From NCBI GenBank assembly GCA_025454125.1, contig JALOPA010000106.1, positions 1 to 7,622 on the forward strand: a DNA stretch of 7,622 bases, given 5' to 3'. The notes beneath the pieces were generated by a model. That model did not search any database, had not been told where the DNA came from, and saw only the letters and a list, made by a program, of their open reading frames with translations. The DNA comes from Thermodesulfobacteriota bacterium (GTDB lineage Bacteria > Desulfobacterota > DSM-4660 > Desulfatiglandales > HGW-15). Positions 6,018-7,622 of this stretch are shown piece after piece. A program made the translations under genes and the position numbers. The first letter of the stretch is position 1. Every line of letters starts with the position of its first letter.

Positions 6018-7015
6018 TCTTTCATCCCGCGGTCATGGCTCTCTTCGCGGGCTCCATCCTTGTGAGCTTCATGATCGTCTATTCGGCCTCCTACGCCTTT
6101 CAGATCTTAAGAAAGTGGGACCTTCAGAGCGGCAGCGAACTGCAGCTCTCTCTCGAGAGGAAGACCTATCTCATTTCCACCCTTGCCGCCTACGCCTTCG
6201 GATTCGAGCTCCTGTCTTTTTTTCTCTTCGTCTTTACCGCGGATCAGATCCACTCTCTCTTTGTAGGCGCCATGTGCGCGGCCGGGTCTCTTTACGCCAA
6301 TGCTTATGGCTATCCGACGCTTATTGCAAAGCTCGTCAATTTCCTGCTCGCGGGCATCTGGCTGGTTCTCAACTATGCCGACACCCGCGGGTATGACTAT
6401 CCGCTGATGAAAACCAAATGTCGCTTCTTCCTCGTCCTCGTCCCTCTCGTTCTCCTGGAGTCGTTCCTCCAAGCCAACTACTTCCTTCGCCTTGACCCGG
6501 ACATCATCACCTCCTGCTGCGGGACCCTTTTCAGCACTGAGGCCTTTGTGCTGCCTTCTGAAATCGGAAGTCTCCCGACTCTCCCGGCAAAATCGGTCTT
6601 TTACGGGACCCTTCTGTTCACGATCGGCATAGGTTTCTTTTACTTCCTGAGAGCTAAGGGCGGGTATTTGTTTTCAGCCGCGAGTGCTCTGGCGTTTGTC
6701 GTCTCCGTAGTCGCGGTTTTCTCCTTCATCTCTCCATACATTTATGAACTGCCCACCCACCGATGCCCTTTCTGCATCCTTCAAAGGGAATACGGGTATA
6801 TCGGCTATCTCCTTTACGCGACCCTTCTCGGCGCCACCATTTTGGGGTTGAGCGTCGGGGCGTTGACGCCTTTCCGGAAAACGCAGAGCCTATCGGAAAT
6901 GATGCCCAAGCTTCAAACCAGACTCGCCCTGACCTCATCCACTCTCTTCATGGTGTTCACGGCGATCGTCACGGTCCGGATCCTGCTCTCGGACCTCATC
7001 CTCGAAGGGTATTAG
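6014..7015 (+). CDS. polytopic membrane protein with periplasmic CC and DsbB-like CPFC motifs
   Basis: A 333-residue integral membrane protein with 8-9 predicted helices (about 5-29, 52-74, 79-98, 103-121, 137-155, 193-212, 217-240, 262-284, 305-327); no characterised family recognised. Basic loops MKTKCR (132-137), RAKGG (213-217) and FRKT (287-290) should be cytoplasmic. That puts two cysteine-bearing loops in the periplasm: DIITSCCG (163-170, Cys168-Cys169) and HRCPFCILQRE (249-259, Cys251/Cys254). The latter resembles the quinone-linked CxxC loop of DsbB, including the following (L)QR, and two periplasmic cysteine pairs is also the DsbB count. Overall length and topology differ from DsbB (about 175 residues, 4 helices), so homology is not claimed. 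It overlaps the ATPase gene by 4 nt (ATGA) and ends the operon. A membrane thiol oxidoreductase acting on the NosL cysteines, or a copper-binding membrane subunit, are the two readings I favour. Confidence 0.88.
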   Translation: MIFHPAVMALFAGSILVSFMIVYSASYAFQILRKWDLQSGSELQLSLERKTYLISTLAAYAFGFELLSFFLFVFTADQIHSLFVGAMCAAGSLYANAYGYPTLIAKLVNFLLAGIWLVLNYADTRGYDYPLMKTKCRFFLVLVPLVLLESFLQANYFLRLDPDIITSCCGTLFSTEAFVLPSEIGSLPTLPAKSVFYGTLLFTIGIGFFYFLRAKGGYLFSAASALAFVVSVVAVFSFISPYIYELPTHRCPFCILQREYGYIGYLLYATLLGATILGLSVGALTPFRKTQSLSEMMPKLQTRLALTSSTLFMVFTAIVTVRILLSDLILEGY

Positions 7016-7099
7016 CCCATTACCAACATAGGGAATTGATCCTTGGGGCCTCAACCATCGTGTCCGTCTCCCGCTTCTCTTCCTCCTTCGACCGCAAAC

Positions 7100-7126
7100 G
7101 AGCCAAAGAAATCACCACCCTGGCTC
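7100..7126. repeat. inverted repeat GAGCCA/TGGCTC in the convergent intergenic region
   Basis: Six-bp arms (7100-7105 and 7121-7126) separated by 15 nt, in the 133-bp gap between the two convergent genes. No T-tract follows on either strand, so it does not qualify as an intrinsic terminator. No clear terminator was found for the rightward operon. Confidence 0.3.
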
Positions 7127-7148
7127 ACATCAACACTCCATAACAGAT

Positions 7149-7622
7149 CTAGCCGATCTTCAGAACTTTCAAGAGCTCCGATGGATTCAGCACCCAGGTT
7201 CCATCGGAGAGCTTGTAGGTAACCTTCGTCCGGCAAGCCAAAATCTTCATTGTTATTTTTCCCTTCTCCGCCTCCTCCAGAGCCCTCAGGCCGGCTGAAT
7301 CCATTATATCAGGGCGTTCTTTCAACTTACACTCCACTGCCGCAACTTTCGTGGAGCCCTCTTCGATGACCAGGTCCACCTCCGGGCCGCTGGCGGTTCG
7401 CCAATAGTTGATTGTTGCGGGCGCTCCTTTTGACCCGGTATGTCTCAATATCTGTCCGAACACGTAAGATTCCCAGATCGCACCTGCAAGAGAGGATCTA
7501 AATAAGTCTTGCTCGGTACGCAATCCGGCCAGAAAAACCGCCAGACCGGTGTCCAAGAAAGCGAGTTTGGGAGATTTTATCAACCGTTTGGTCCGATTCC
7601 CATAGTAGGGCTCAATCAGCGT
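7149..7622 (-). CDS. DUF4143 C-terminal domain of an AAA-type ATP-binding protein (5' part outside window)
   Basis: The C-terminal 157 residues of a protein that enters from the right edge; no stop lies between 7622 and the terminal TAG at 7151-7149. It reads YYGNRTKRLIKSPKLAFLDT then GLAVFLAGL, followed by AGAIWESYVFGQILRH, INYWRTASGPEVDLVIE and VAAVECKLKERPD. This matches the DUF4143 region of predicted AAA ATPases, with a PD-(D/E)xK-nuclease-like pattern: E and D of GPEVDLVIE, then VECK. The N-terminal AAA domain with Walker motifs would lie outside the window. These proteins are widespread, of unclear function, and often found in accessory DNA. It faces the copper operon tail-to-tail and seems unrelated. 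A TTG at 7583 is unlikely to be the true start because the conserved domain continues upstream of it. Confidence 0.9.
   Translation of the reverse strand, partial: TLIEPYYGNRTKRLIKSPKLAFLDTGLAVFLAGLRTEQDLFRSSLAGAIWESYVFGQILRHTGSKGAPATINYWRTASGPEVDLVIEEGSTKVAAVECKLKERPDIMDSAGLRALEEAEKGKITMKILACRTKVTYKLSDGTWVLNPSELLKVLKIG

Noticed and set aside
7100..7126. Bidirectional intrinsic terminator between the convergent genes
   Set aside because: The stem is only 6 bp with a 15-nt loop and there is no T-tract on either side.
6763..7143. Plus-strand open frame of 126 codons running past the end of the membrane protein gene
   Set aside because: It is mostly an out-of-frame reading of the membrane protein gene; its tail in the intergenic gap has no SD, start or recognisable product.

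Overview
The window looks like chromosomal DNA of a GC-moderate (roughly 55%) Gram-negative bacterium. The pairing of a CusA/CusB efflux system with a NosL/ABC cluster would fit a Desulfobacterota-like (deltaproteobacterial) organism, but that placement is an inference from protein style and no taxonomic marker is present.

Left part (1-2525, minus strand): a copper/silver efflux operon read leftwards. A small exported FixH/YtkA-like protein with a Met-rich loop comes first. It is followed by a CusB-type periplasmic adaptor with an extra C-terminal YHS metal-binding domain, then a CusA-type RND pump whose 3' part lies outside the window. cusB and cusA overlap by 8 nt. No outer-membrane CusC is seen.

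Middle (2526-2871): a 346-bp divergent control region. It contains a good sigma70-type promoter for the efflux operon (TTGATG-N17-TATAAT on the minus strand), a short perfect dyad, and a very strong Shine-Dalgarno for the rightward operon.

Right part (2872-7015, plus strand): a tightly packed six-gene operon. In order it encodes two different NosL-family copper-binding proteins, a ~102-residue exported protein of unknown function, an FtsX/MacB-type ABC permease, its ATPase, and a polytopic membrane protein carrying a periplasmic CC pair and a DsbB-like CPFC motif. Gaps are at most 35 bp and several genes overlap. The plan recalls the NosL plus NosF/NosY part of nitrous oxide reductase copper maturation, but there is no NosZ or NosD and the permease is of another type. 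This is the best candidate for a poorly described system: a copper-relay and thiol-redox ABC machine divergent from a copper efflux operon.

Far right (7149-7622, minus strand): the C-terminal part of a DUF4143-type AAA ATPase, convergent with the operon and probably unrelated to it.
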